DNA of 64,000 nt from GCA-2711565 sp963664245 (GCA_963664245.1 OY760934.1:2976001-3040000), one strand, 5' to 3'. Positions 1-7,841 are shown, counted from the first letter of the stretch. Translations and numbers: made by a program. Notes: generated from the sequence alone by a model not told the origin.

Positions 1-715
1 TAACCATTTTGTTTAAGCCATTACCTTGACCAATGTTATAAGTAATACCTGCACTTGCATAAGAATACCAGTCATTGTTGTCTCCGGTTCCGCGTGCATC
101 AAGATCGTCGGTATCTGCCCATTGGGTTGTGAAATCAAAGTTAAGGTCAAAAGCATCACTTAATCTAACGTCAATACCCAGCCCCATAGGGATGATAAAA
201 GCTACTTTTCTTCCGCCGATACCATCGCCAGTTATAGAACCTGCGATATCATCGTGGCCATAATAAGCAATAGGTAATCCGGCTGCATTAAACAATTTAG
301 CTTGCCATTGTACTTGTCCGATCCCTATGTGAGGAACAAAACTAACAGTTCTGTCTTTATAGCCGAACAAAAGGTTTGAAGCATTTACGGTTGCATTAAG
401 AGTAAGGTCAACGCTCCAGTTTTTAAATGTTTGTGGAATGTTTTCATCTTCTCCTTTTAGGGTAAAGTATTGGGCTTTCCCAAATAATCCTAAAACAGGT
501 GAAAACTGACGACCAAATGCTAAACCGCCACCAAAGCCTAAGTTGCTTAGTGGGTTGTCTGGCAAGTCGCCTTGTGCAGCACCGGTAAGGATATTGGCTT
601 TAACATACCAATAGGGTGCAAAAGTTTGTTTTTTGTCTTGACCAAATGATGTTAGGGCAAATAACATCACGAAAGCCAACACAAAGATTTTTCTTGATAG
701 TTGAATGTGTCTCAT
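1..715 (-). CDS. Outer-membrane beta-barrel protein, C-terminus outside window
   Basis: Read on the minus strand, an open frame begins at the ATG whose complement is 713-715 and runs off the left edge, so about 238 residues are visible. The first 20 or so residues (MRHIQLSRKIFVLAFVMLFA then LTSFGQ) form a clear Sec signal peptide cut after SFG. The mature part alternates aromatic and polar residues in strand-like blocks (YWYVKANILTGAAQG, GGGLAFGRQFSP, FVPHIGIGQVQW), with a later SDAFDLNFDF segment. This pattern is typical of OmpA-like or general porin-type 8-strand barrels of Bacteroidetes. No OmpA peptidoglycan-binding domain is visible, but it could lie in the missing C-terminus. Role inferred only: outer-membrane structural protein. 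Confidence 0.75.
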   Translation of the reverse strand, partial: MRHIQLSRKIFVLAFVMLFALTSFGQDKKQTFAPYWYVKANILTGAAQGDLPDNPLSNLGFGGGLAFGRQFSPVLGLFGKAQYFTLKGEDENIPQTFKNWSVDLTLNATVNASNLLFGYKDRTVSFVPHIGIGQVQWQAKLFNAAGLPIAYYGHDDIAGSITGDGIGGRKVAFIIPMGLGIDVRLSDAFDLNFDFTTQWADTDDLDARGTGDNNDWYSYASAGITYNIGQGNGLNKMV

Positions 716-912
716 AATCATTATGGGTTAAGTTTTTAATTTAATATTTTAAACTCAGAATTACAAATTTATGGATTTTTACGTCAGAATCCCAGAATAA
801 TAGCAAATATATTAGAAATATTCAATTATGCAAAACAATTCTGCAAACAAAAATAAAAAATATTTTAGGCTTTTTGATCGATTTTTGAATCTTTAATATT
901 AATTTAATCTAT

Positions 913-1440
913 CTATTTCGATAGTTTATATAACTCCCAAATCACGATTCCTGCACAAACTGAAATATTTAGCGAGTGTTTTGTACCGTGCTGCGGGATT
1001 TCAATACACCCGTCAATCAACGGAATAACAGACTCGTTAACACCTTTTACCTCGTTGCCGAAAATTACGGCAGTTTTTTCGTTTTCCCCAATTTTGAAAT
1101 CATCAAGAGAAATGCTGTTGTCCATTTGTTCAATGGCAAAAACGTTAAAACCTTTTTCTTTCGCATTTTTGATCGCTTCTTCAATGGTTTCAAAATACGA
1201 CCAGCTAACAGATTCTGTAGCTCCTAAAGCCGTTTTGTGAATATCGCGATGGGGTGGTTGAGCCGTGATCCCGCAAAGAAAAATTTCCTGAACCCGGAAT
1301 GCATCGGCTGTGCGAAAAACAGAACCAATATTATTTAAGCTGCGAATATCATCCAAAATAACAATGATGGGTTTTTTGTCGGCAGTTTTAAATTCTTTTA
1401 CACTTAAACGGTTTAGTTCGCTATTTAGCAGTTTTCTCAT
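913..1440 (-). CDS. SpoU/TrmH-family RNA 2'-O-methyltransferase
   Basis: This 175-residue protein has the SPOUT-class methyltransferase motifs in order. Motif 1 is RSLNNIGSVFRTADAF (residues about 33-48, with the N, GS and FR used in catalysis and dimer contact). Motif 2 is VIFGNEVKGV. Motif 3 is IPQHGTKHSLNISVCAG, which forms the trefoil-knot SAM site. Family members methylate ribose in tRNA or rRNA; the exact target cannot be read from sequence. The size matches the short single-domain TrmH/TrmL-like group with no extra substrate-binding domain. It is transcribed divergently from mutS with about 90 bp between them. Confidence 0.85.
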   Translation of the reverse strand: MRKLLNSELNRLSVKEFKTADKKPIIVILDDIRSLNNIGSVFRTADAFRVQEIFLCGITAQPPHRDIHKTALGATESVSWSYFETIEEAIKNAKEKGFNVFAIEQMDNSISLDDFKIGENEKTAVIFGNEVKGVNESVIPLIDGCIEIPQHGTKHSLNISVCAGIVIWELYKLSK

Positions 1441-1531
1441 GAGATTGTTATAAACTTATGCAAAATTACGAATTCTTTGGAATGATTTTTTGGACGAATA
1501 ATTTTTAACTTTGTTCGAAAACTAAATTATC

Positions 1532-4150
1532 TTGGCAAAGAAAGAAATAGCAGAAACACCTTTAATGAAACAATACAACAGCATCAAGGCTAAATATCCC
1601 GATGCTTTGTTGTTATTCAGGGTTGGAGATTTTTACGAAACCTTTGGGGAAGATGCCATCGTGGCATCGCGGGTATTAGGTATTGTTTTAACAAAAAGAG
1701 CCAATGGTTCTGCGGCTTATATTGAGCTGGCCGGCTTTCCCCATCATTCTATTGATTCGTACCTGCCAAAGTTGGTTAAAGCCGGTTACCGGGTGGCTAT
1801 TTGCGATCAGTTGGAAGATCCCAAACTTACTAAAAAAATCGTAAAACGTGGGGTCACCGAACTCGTTACGCCCGGTGTTTCTTATAATGACAAGGTTCTT
1901 GAACAAAAAGAAAATAATTTTTTAGCAGCCATTCATTTCGATAGTAAAGAAAGCGGCATTTCGTTTTTGGATATTTCTACCGGCGAGTTTTTCGTAGCCC
2001 AGGGAAACGATGAATACATCGATAAACTGATCCAGAGCTTTAAGCCCAACGAGGTGGTGGTTCAGCGAAATAAACGGGAACACTTCCTGAAAAAATTTAC
2101 CGGTAAAATTTATGTAAACGTGTTCGACGACTGGGTGTTTACCCACGATTTTGCCTATGAACTGTTGATCCGCCATTTTCAAACCAAATCGTTAAAAGGT
2201 TATGGGGTCGAGGAAATGGATCGCGGAATTGTTGCTGCCGGGGCGGTTCTGCATTATCTGGCCGAAACCCATCACGATCAGGTGGATCACATTAGTGCCA
2301 TAAACCGTATCGAAGAAGATCATTACGTTTGGCTTGATCGTTTTACCATCCGGAATCTGGAATTGTTGTACTCGCCCAATGAAAATGCCACCACCTTGAT
2401 CGACGTGCTGGATAAAACCGTTACCCCCATGGGTTCGCGTATGTTGAAACGCTGGATTGCCCTTCCGTTAAAAAACAAAGAACCCTTGTTTGAACGCTAT
2501 GAAATTATTGACTATTTCTTGCAGGATGAAGAACTGACAAGCTCGCTGGCCGAAGAGTTCAAACAAATACATGATTTGGAACGCCTGATCTCGAAAGTAG
2601 CCGTTGGCCGGATCAATCCGCGAGAGGTTGTCCAGCTTAAACGGGCTTTGCTTGCGGTTGAAAACGTTAAATCGCTTTGCGAAAAAGCGTCCAATAAATC
2701 CATTAAAAACCTGGCAAAACAGCTGGATATCTGTAAAAAAATAAGGGATCGCATCGAAGCGGAACTGAACGAAGAAGCCCCAGCGGTTGTTGCCAAAGGA
2801 AACGTAATTAATAAAGGTGTTTGCAAAGAACTCGACGATTTACGGAATATTGCCTTTTCGGGCAAGGATTATTTGAAAGAAATTCAGGAACGCGAAACGG
2901 AACGAACCGGGATTTCATCTTTGAAGATTGGCTATAATAATGTGTTCGGGTATTACCTGGAAGTGACAAATACCCACAAAGATAAGGTTCCTGAAGAGTG
3001 GAATCGCAAACAAACCCTGACCAATTCGGAACGTTATATTACGGAAGAGCTGAAAGAATACGAAGAAAAAATTCTGGGTGCTGAAGAAAAAATCACGGCC
3101 CTCGAACAACAACTTTATAGCGATTTGGTTCTGGCGATTGCCCAACACATAAAAGCCATCCAGCTAAATTCTCAAGTTATTGCCCGTCTGGATTGTTTAT
3201 TGTCGTTCTCAACTTCAGCCAAAGAAAATAATTATACCCGCCCCGAGATTAACGATTCTTACGTGCTCAATATTAAAGAAGGACGCCATCCGGTTATCGA
3301 GCAACAATTGCCTTTGGGCGAAGAATACGTAAGCAACAATGTTTACCTGGATACCGAAAAACAACAAATTATCATCATTACCGGCCCCAACATGTCGGGG
3401 AAATCGGCTTTGCTCCGTCAAACGGCTTTGATTGTTTTGATGGCACAAATTGGGAGTTTTGTTCCGGCAGCCCATGCTAAAATTGGTCTGGTTGATAAGA
3501 TTTTTACCCGGGTGGGGGCTTCCGATAATATTTCTTCGGGAGAATCAACTTTTATGGTGGAGATGAACGAAACCGCCAGTATTTTAAATAATATTTCGAA
3601 CCGTAGCCTGATTTTGTTGGATGAGATTGGCCGCGGAACCAGCACTTACGACGGGATTTCAATTGCCTGGGCCATTGCCGAATTTTTGCACGAACACTCC
3701 TTGTTTAAACCCAAGGTTCTTTTTGCAACCCATTATCACGAGTTAAATGAAATGGCGAGTTCGTTAAAACGGATCAAAAATTTTCATATCTCGGTGAAAG
3801 AATCGGGGAACAAAGTCATTTTTGTGCGTAAGCTAAAAGAAGGCGGTAGCGAACACAGCTTTGGTATCCATGTGGCAAAAATGGCCGGGATGCCTTCAAA
3901 CGTGATTACCCGTGCCGACCGTTTGCTTGAGCAATTGGAAAAATCACATTCGGGCGATGTGCTCGGTAAACACACAAAGGCCAAGTCGAAAAACAAAAAC
4001 GATTTTCAATTAAGCTTTATCCAACTGGACGATCCGTTGCTTTATCAAATCCGCGACGATATTTTAAATACCAATATTGATACCTTAACCCCGGTTGAAG
4101 CTTTGATGAAACTGAACGAGATTAAAAAGTTGTTGAACAATAAGGATTAA
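1532..4150 (+). CDS. mutS: DNA mismatch repair protein MutS
   Basis: MutS recognises mismatches and starts methyl-independent mismatch repair with MutL. The 872-residue protein has the N-terminal mismatch-binding domain with the FYE-type motif (LLFRVGDFYETFGEDA, residues about 27-42), connector, lever and clamp regions, then the ATPase with Walker A GPNMSGKS (about 618-625), Walker B ILLDEIGRGTSTYDG and the ATHYHEL motif. The C-terminus is short, as usual in Bacteroidetes. The start chosen is TTG at 1532, which gives MAKKEIAETPLMKQY, close to the family N-terminus; the next ATG (1565) would also keep the core. A -7-like TAACTTTG lies at 1506-1513, only about 20 bases before the start. Confidence 0.96.
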   Translation: MAKKEIAETPLMKQYNSIKAKYPDALLLFRVGDFYETFGEDAIVASRVLGIVLTKRANGSAAYIELAGFPHHSIDSYLPKLVKAGYRVAICDQLEDPKLTKKIVKRGVTELVTPGVSYNDKVLEQKENNFLAAIHFDSKESGISFLDISTGEFFVAQGNDEYIDKLIQSFKPNEVVVQRNKREHFLKKFTGKIYVNVFDDWVFTHDFAYELLIRHFQTKSLKGYGVEEMDRGIVAAGAVLHYLAETHHDQVDHISAINRIEEDHYVWLDRFTIRNLELLYSPNENATTLIDVLDKTVTPMGSRMLKRWIALPLKNKEPLFERYEIIDYFLQDEELTSSLAEEFKQIHDLERLISKVAVGRINPREVVQLKRALLAVENVKSLCEKASNKSIKNLAKQLDICKKIRDRIEAELNEEAPAVVAKGNVINKGVCKELDDLRNIAFSGKDYLKEIQERETERTGISSLKIGYNNVFGYYLEVTNTHKDKVPEEWNRKQTLTNSERYITEELKEYEEKILGAEEKITALEQQLYSDLVLAIAQHIKAIQLNSQVIARLDCLLSFSTSAKENNYTRPEINDSYVLNIKEGRHPVIEQQLPLGEEYVSNNVYLDTEKQQIIIITGPNMSGKSALLRQTALIVLMAQIGSFVPAAHAKIGLVDKIFTRVGASDNISSGESTFMVEMNETASILNNISNRSLILLDEIGRGTSTYDGISIAWAIAEFLHEHSLFKPKVLFATHYHELNEMASSLKRIKNFHISVKESGNKVIFVRKLKEGGSEHSFGIHVAKMAGMPSNVITRADRLLEQLEKSHSGDVLGKHTKAKSKNKNDFQLSFIQLDDPLLYQIRDDILNTNIDTLTPVEALMKLNEIKKLLNNKD

Positions 4151-4168
4151 ATTTTCTTGAAATTTTTA

Positions 4169-4198
4169 TTGGCAATTTATAAAAATGCTTTATATTTG
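4169..4198 (+). promoter_or_regulatory. Bacteroidetes-type promoter of the tRNA operon
   Basis: TTGG at 4169-4172 and TATATTTG at 4191-4198 with an 18-base spacer match the sigma-ABfr type consensus (TTTG about -33, TAnnTTTG about -7). The tRNA-Gly begins 16 bases further on. Confidence 0.65.
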
Positions 4199-4213
4199 CA
4201 CTCCGTTTTTAAC

Positions 4214-4286
4214 GCGAAAGTAGCTCAGTTGGTAGAGCATAACCTTGCCAAGGTTAGGGTCGCGGGTTCGAGTCCCGTCTTTCGCT
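4214..4286 (+). tRNA. tRNA-Gly (anticodon GCC)
   Basis: A 73-nt cloverleaf. The acceptor arm GCGAAAG (4214-4220) pairs with CTTTCGC (4279-4285). The D-arm has GCTCAGTTGGTAGAGC, the anticodon stem is TAACC/GGTTA around loop TTGCCAA (anticodon GCC), and the T-arm contains GGTTCGAGTCC. The 3' CCA is not encoded, which is common in Bacteroidetes. Confidence 0.97.
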
Positions 4287-4334
4287 CAAACAAGATCCCG
4301 AATGCTGTCGGGATTTTTCTTTGAAAAGTTAGTT

Positions 4335-4419
4335 GCCCAGGTGGTGGAATTGGTAGACACGAAGGACTTAAAATCCTTTGACCATTGCGGTCGTGCGGGT
4401 TCAAGTCCCGCCCTGGGTA
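4335..4419 (+). tRNA. tRNA-Leu (anticodon TAA)
   Basis: An 85-nt class II tRNA with a long variable arm. The acceptor GCCCAGG (4335-4341) pairs with CCTGGGT (4412-4418), with a G-T closing pair. The anticodon stem AAGGA/TCCTT encloses loop CTTAAAA (anticodon TAA). The T-arm is GCGGGTTCAAGTCCCGC, and no CCA is encoded. Its 3' end and following terminator are duplicated twice downstream (4507-4617 and 4906-5015). Confidence 0.96.
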
Positions 4420-4426
4420 CTCTTTT

Positions 4427-4460
4427 AAAAAGCCCTTGCTCTTTTGAGTGAGGGCTTTTT
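4427..4460 (+). terminator. Intrinsic terminator after tRNA-Leu
   Basis: AAAAAGCCCTTGCTC (4427-4441) folds back on GAGTGAGGGCTTTTT (4446-4460) with a TTTT loop and a T-rich tail, 8 bases after the tRNA. Two related hairpins recur at 4583-4616 and 4982-5015. Confidence 0.85.
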
Positions 4461-4506
4461 GTTTTAACCGGGACTTTTTTAGGATCAATCCAAAGAAAAA
4501 TGTTTG

Positions 4507-4617
4507 TCGTGCGGGCCTGCCTGCCGGTAGGCAGGTTGAAGTCCCGCTCTACCTGTCGACAGACAGGCTTGGGAATTTCTTTAAAAACCCTTGCTCATTT
4601 TGAGTGAGGGTTTTTTG
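4507..4617 (+). repeat. Degenerate copy 1 of tRNA-Leu 3' end plus terminator, with palindrome insertions
   Basis: The stretch repeats the tRNA-Leu tail (TCGTGCGGG, then TTGAAGTCCCGC, then TTGGGAA) and its terminator hairpin (4583-4616). It is interrupted at two points. CCTGCCTGCCGGTAGGCAGG is inserted at 4516-4535, exactly at the T-stem/T-loop boundary. A second palindrome (CCTGTCGACAGACAGG, 4552-4567) sits between the T-arm and the acceptor remnant. The text after the hairpin (TTTTAATCGGGAC) also matches the region after the first terminator, so the duplicated unit is at least 90 bases. No functional tRNA can fold here. Confidence 0.8.
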
Positions 4618-4663
4618 TTTTAATCGGGACATTTTTGTTCTTTGGGTATACATAAGAAAAAAT

Positions 4664-4897
4664 ATGTTTTGGGTTTATGCAATAAAAAGCGACGAGCGAA
4701 ACTATATTTATGTGGGTTTAACAAGTGATTTAAATGCCCGGGTTGAAAGACACAATAAAGGGTATGAAAGAACAACCAAACCTTACCGCCCTTTTAAAAT
4801 TATTTATACCAAGAAATTTTCTACCCGTAAAGAGGCCCGTTTGTATGAAAAATATTTAAAAAGTGGGATCGGAAAAGAATTTCTTAAAAGACAATAA
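4664..4897 (+). CDS. Small GIY-YIG nuclease-domain protein
   Basis: A 77-residue protein that is essentially one GIY-YIG domain. The signature strands are WVYAI (residues 3-7) and YIYVG (14-18), followed by the catalytic-type Arg26 in LNARVERH, a Glu in the KEARLYEKYLK helix (57-66), and the usual KSGIGKEFLKR tail. The start at 4664 (ATG) is chosen because it begins directly at the domain; an upstream GTG-type extension would read through the preceding terminator. This single-domain group (YhbQ/UPF0213-like) is abundant in Bacteroidetes and has no settled function. The gene sits exactly between two defective tRNA-Leu 3'-end copies, which suggests it came with that duplication. Confidence 0.88.
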   Translation: MFWVYAIKSDERNYIYVGLTSDLNARVERHNKGYERTTKPYRPFKIIYTKKFSTRKEARLYEKYLKSGIGKEFLKRQ

Positions 4898-4905
4898 AGT
4901 ATTGG

Positions 4906-5015
4906 TCGTGCAGGCCTGCCTGCCGGTAGGCAGGTTCAAGTCCCGCTCTACCTGTCGGTAGACAGGCCTGGGAACTTTTTTAAAACCCCTTGCTCATTTT
5001 GAATGAGGGCTTTTT
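4906..5015 (+). repeat. Degenerate copy 2 of tRNA-Leu 3' end plus terminator, with palindrome insertions
   Basis: This stretch has the same plan as 4507-4617. It starts with TCGTGCAGG, then carries the identical 20-base palindrome CCTGCCTGCCGGTAGGCAGG (4915-4934), then TTCAAGTCCCGC, TCTA and the variant palindrome CCTGTCGGTAGACAGG (4951-4966), then CTGGGAAC and a terminator-like hairpin (4982-5015). Insert positions agree in both copies, so the insertions predate the duplication or were carried with it. The T-loop sequence TTCAAGTCCCGC is exact to the intact tRNA here. Confidence 0.8.
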
Positions 5016-5415
5016 GTTTTTATAGATCCTGTGCCATAAGATTATTTTTTTATTATATTAGTATCGTAGAAGATAAATGCTTACTCCCCGGCATTGTGAC
5101 TTGCCCTCGCACGAAGTTGCGGGGATGGTGGTTCGTTATTAAATAATGATTATTGAAATAGATAAGCGAAATAACATACGTTGGTTTATACGTACGTTGT
5201 GTGGCATTCCCCAGATAAAATCCTCCAAAATTGAGGAACGGGAATGTATCAATTTTTACAGATTCTATTGATTTTGACAGCTAACGTAAAATGGTGAAAA
5301 ATGAATAAAAAGGATTAAATTTAAAAAACTACAACTCACTGATTATCTGTATTTTATTTTTACGTTAGTCAGAATTTAAAAAAACAGCACGAAACAAACA
5401 TATTCTCTACATAAT
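5016..5415. other. Non-coding stretch before the unknown cassette genes
   Basis: No credible gene lies in this 400-base stretch. It holds a CCCCGGCA...TTGCGGGG hairpin-like segment near 5095-5145, a region rich in TACGT steps near 5175-5210, a GGCATTCC...GGAATGT inverted pair near 5212-5245, and the 11-bp inverted repeat reported separately at 5281-5368. It may contain decayed versions of the palindromic elements found at 6475-6605 and 7639-7770, but I cannot align them convincingly by eye. Confidence 0.5.
5281..5368. repeat. 88-bp element bounded by perfect 11-bp inverted repeats
   Basis: CTAACGTAAAA (5281-5291) is repeated in inverted form as TTTTACGTTAG (5358-5368). The inside is AT-rich and non-coding. 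Size and ends are MITE-like, but no target-site duplication is obvious. It ends 47 bases before the start of the next gene, so it could alternatively be a regulatory site. Confidence 0.45.
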
Positions 5416-6180
5416 ATGAATGATAACAAAAACAAATTAGACCAGATTTACAATCAAATTGAAACAGCAAAAAAAGAATATGCTAAAATTATTATTTCTG
5501 GACTTTCAGACGGCGACCCGAGAGAAGTGACCTTCACTTGTGACCTAATAAAAAAGGAATTAATTCCTGCATTAGAACTTGACAAGGGAGAAAGTAAAGA
5601 ATATTCATTAAAAACGTTAAGCAAACTAATTTCAGAAAGACGACCCCCAAAAGACAATTCTGAACTAAATGATTTAGAAAATGCAGCATTTTTTAAAATT
5701 GTTAGCGACACGCAAAAAGGAATAGCTGAAGAAGAAAAAAGAAACCCCAAAGAAGAATTTTTAGAAACACGTAATACTTCTCTTGAACAATTGGAGAAAC
5801 AATATAAAGGGAGACAATTTGGAGAATTAGTACTTCATCATGTTAAAACACAATCTCCAAAACAAATTAACGATGCAGTTATTGGACTAAAGGGTAATAT
5901 TTATCCTACATTGGCAATAACTACCGACAAGTTTTTAGAAACAGTTGTTTATGGTTTTTCGACTTCAAAAAAATTATGGAAACATGATTGCGGTGAGACT
6001 TTAAAAATATATACAACTGCAACAAAGGTTGAAGCAGAAAAATACAAAATTAAAGTTACTGATGATTACGCATTTGATGTCTTTAACCTTATTGTTCTAA
6101 GTCTGGCTCAACGTGCCATAAACGAGCCTGAATTCAAAAGTTTTATTAAAAAGTCAATAAAAAAATTCTGGATATTTTAA
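5416..6180 (+). CDS. Protein of unknown function (254 aa)
   Basis: I do not recognise this soluble, lysine-rich protein. There is no signal peptide or membrane segment. The N-terminal half is strongly helical and charged (MNDNKNKLDQIYNQIETAKKEY and the stretch around AAFFKIVSDTQKG). The C-terminal half has strand-like segments (TLAITTDKFLETVVYGFST, LKIYTTATKVEAEKYKIKV). It is followed 11 bases later by a 90-residue gene on the same strand, so the two probably share a transcript. Codon use and AT content are unlike mutS upstream, consistent with accessory DNA. Start is ATG 5416. Confidence 0.6.
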   Translation: MNDNKNKLDQIYNQIETAKKEYAKIIISGLSDGDPREVTFTCDLIKKELIPALELDKGESKEYSLKTLSKLISERRPPKDNSELNDLENAAFFKIVSDTQKGIAEEEKRNPKEEFLETRNTSLEQLEKQYKGRQFGELVLHHVKTQSPKQINDAVIGLKGNIYPTLAITTDKFLETVVYGFSTSKKLWKHDCGETLKIYTTATKVEAEKYKIKVTDDYAFDVFNLIVLSLAQRAINEPEFKSFIKKSIKKFWIF

Positions 6181-6191
6181 AACCTTTTATC

Positions 6192-6464
6192 ATGAGCGAA
6201 ATTACACCCGAAAATGTAAAATTAAAAGATTGGATTTCTGTCGGCATGAACGATGCCGTGGTTTGTCACATTTATAAAGATGAACCTGGCAAAATTGAAG
6301 TCGTGTACTTAGACCGGAGAAATAGAGCAATTAACGAAGATGTCCATTATAAAGATGGTAAATGGACTTTTGTTTACGATGGACCAAATGGAGGATATGC
6401 AGACAATTACTCAAGACTTGGTGAGTTTGTTTCCATTTTGAGAGCTGGACGTTGGAGAAAATAA
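6192..6464 (+). CDS. Small protein of unknown function (90 aa)
   Basis: A 90-residue soluble protein, probably all-beta: VVCHIYKDEPGKIEVVYLD and GKWTFVYDGPNGGYADN read as short strands with turns. There is no signal peptide and I recognise no family with certainty. It lies 11 bases after the 254-residue gene, and its TAA is followed 10 bases later by the long palindromic element at 6475-6605. That is the arrangement expected of a gene cassette (gene then recombination site), although this is inference. Start ATG 6192. Confidence 0.6.
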   Translation: MSEITPENVKLKDWISVGMNDAVVCHIYKDEPGKIEVVYLDRRNRAINEDVHYKDGKWTFVYDGPNGGYADNYSRLGEFVSILRAGRWRK

Positions 6465-6474
6465 AAAACGACCA

Positions 6475-6605
6475 CACAACATTTTGTAAATTGCATTGCG
6501 GTGTTCGGTGCAGCTTGTCGCCCCGGATTCCCGCCTGATTGTCTTCGTCCTCGCGGACGGACAATCACCCGAAATCCGCAACGACAACTTACAATTTTCC
6601 GTTAG
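6475..6605. repeat. Long imperfect palindrome A (attC-like or mobile palindromic element)
   Basis: The stretch folds as one long stem. TTGTAAATTGCATTGCGG near the left end pairs imperfectly with CCGCAACGACAACTTACAA near the right. GTTCGG pairs with CCGAAA, and a strong inner hairpin joins GATTGTC..CGTCC to GGACGGACAATC (about 6537-6566). The edges are CACAAC on the left and CCGTTAG on the right. Element B at 7639-7770 has the same plan and shares ATTGCA, GCGG.GTTCGGTG and CGGATTC.CGC. Long folded elements behind each gene, all in one orientation, recall attC sites, but the core GTTRRRY is not matched exactly. Confidence 0.6.
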
Positions 6606-6617
6606 CAACAATGTAAA

Positions 6618-7643
6618 ATGACAGAAATTAAACAAAATAGCAAAGGTGAATTTGAATTAATTGGTTCTACAAAGAACTGGGATTCCTGCTATGCGGAAAA
6701 TCTAACTAAGTTTATAAATCTGATTTATCCACTTTTTGTAAAGGCAAAACAAACATCTGAATTTGAGTTTATTTCTTCTTTAATTGCGGTTCGAGGATTA
6801 CAAGGACCAGGCTGGAATACATTTGACAATACAATACAAATTTTTGATAGTATTACTCCTTTAAAAGTTAAAGATGAATTTGCTAAAATCAATTTTCATC
6901 TTTGGGTTTATGGTCATATAATTGAAGCTTCCGAACCTTATGAATTATATGCAAATCTGCTTAGAATAATAAATGGCGAAAGATTCTCAATAACTAATTT
7001 TCCAGAGAATGACAGAGGAAAATATAAAGTACCGCAATTCCCAGTTCAAAAAATAGAGACATTAAATGAACTTGCCGAGAAATTAAATTTACAAGATTGT
7101 TTAATGCCAATCAATGAGGTATTTAATAAGGAATTACGAAATAGCATTTTTCATTCAGATTATTCTGTTTACAAAGGTTGTCTTAGAATTCGAAATCCTC
7201 TTCGGGAATTTGACCGTAATGAAACGTATAATATAATAAATAAAAGTTTAGCGTATTTTCAAGCTTTAAAATTTCTATACGAAAAATCTATTAGTGATTA
7301 TAAAGAACCCAAAGATATTTTACTCCCTGATGGTTTCAATGCTAAAACAGGCAAAATAATTGTTAGAAAAAACTTTGGAGCTGTTGGTCTTTGTGACAAT
7401 ATAGAAATTCTCCCAAAGGGCGCACCACCATTTAGAATTGGAAGATTTAAAGATTATGAAATCGCAATTCTAAACAAAAATAGTAGCTTGTATTTATTAC
7501 CTGAAGACAAAACTGAAAAAGCTTGGGAATTATACAATAGGCTGTATAAAATTTGCCCAAAGTTTTTAAGGAACAAATTAAATAAGTGGAATCAAAAAAG
7601 GATTGATAAAATAAAATACAAACTAATAAAACACTGTTGCTAA
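6618..7643 (+). CDS. Unknown protein with a HEPN-like RNxxxH motif (341 aa)
   Basis: A 341-residue soluble protein with no confident family. The middle carries NKELRNSIFHSDYSVYKG (about residues 171-188), where RNSIFH fits the R-x4-6-H catalytic pattern of HEPN ribonuclease domains in a helical context. This motif also occurs in non-nuclease helical proteins. The N-terminal part is helical (FINLIYPLFVKAKQ) and the C-terminus is basic (NKLNKWNQKRIDKIKYKLIKH). The ATG at 6618 lies only 12 bases after the right edge of palindrome A, and the stop codon TAA is itself part of the left edge of palindrome B (GCTAAC). The compact arrangement is cassette-like. Confidence 0.55.
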   Translation: MTEIKQNSKGEFELIGSTKNWDSCYAENLTKFINLIYPLFVKAKQTSEFEFISSLIAVRGLQGPGWNTFDNTIQIFDSITPLKVKDEFAKINFHLWVYGHIIEASEPYELYANLLRIINGERFSITNFPENDRGKYKVPQFPVQKIETLNELAEKLNLQDCLMPINEVFNKELRNSIFHSDYSVYKGCLRIRNPLREFDRNETYNIINKSLAYFQALKFLYEKSISDYKEPKDILLPDGFNAKTGKIIVRKNFGAVGLCDNIEILPKGAPPFRIGRFKDYEIAILNKNSSLYLLPEDKTEKAWELYNRLYKICPKFLRNKLNKWNQKRIDKIKYKLIKHCC

Positions 7644-7770
7644 CACAGTACATATTGCAGGGCGGGGTTCGGTGGTACGTCAACTGCGGATTCTCGCATC
7701 GCACTTTCGTGTCCTTCGGACAGGAACGCTCTCCGAAAACCGCCCTGACCACATACAAGTAACCGTTAAC
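7639..7770. repeat. Long imperfect palindrome B, related to element A
   Basis: Left arm CAGGGCGGGGTTCGG (about 7658-7672) pairs almost perfectly with right arm CCGAAAACCGCCCTG (about 7733-7747). The edges are GCTAAC and CCGTTAAC, and an inner hairpin GTCC-TTC-GGAC lies near 7711-7721. Overall length (about 132) and shared words with 6475-6605 show that the two are copies of one element type. Confidence 0.6.
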
Positions 7771-7841
7771 TCTAATCAAATAGAAAATCATGCAAAATCA
7801 ACATGATTTACTATTCTTGCCGGATAAGCCGAACCCTGAAA

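Noticed and set aside
4169..4300. rRNA operon near the tRNAs
   Set aside because: No rRNA sequence is visible on either side; the two tRNAs stand alone.
4225..4488. Minus-strand frame of 87 residues and plus-strand frame of 68 residues across the tRNA genes
   Set aside because: Both lie on the tRNA-Gly and tRNA-Leu genes and their terminator; typical false frames over tRNAs.
4507..5015. Possible short CRISPR array
   Set aside because: Only two repeat units, which are copies of a tRNA end with its terminator; spacing contains a protein gene and there are no cas genes.
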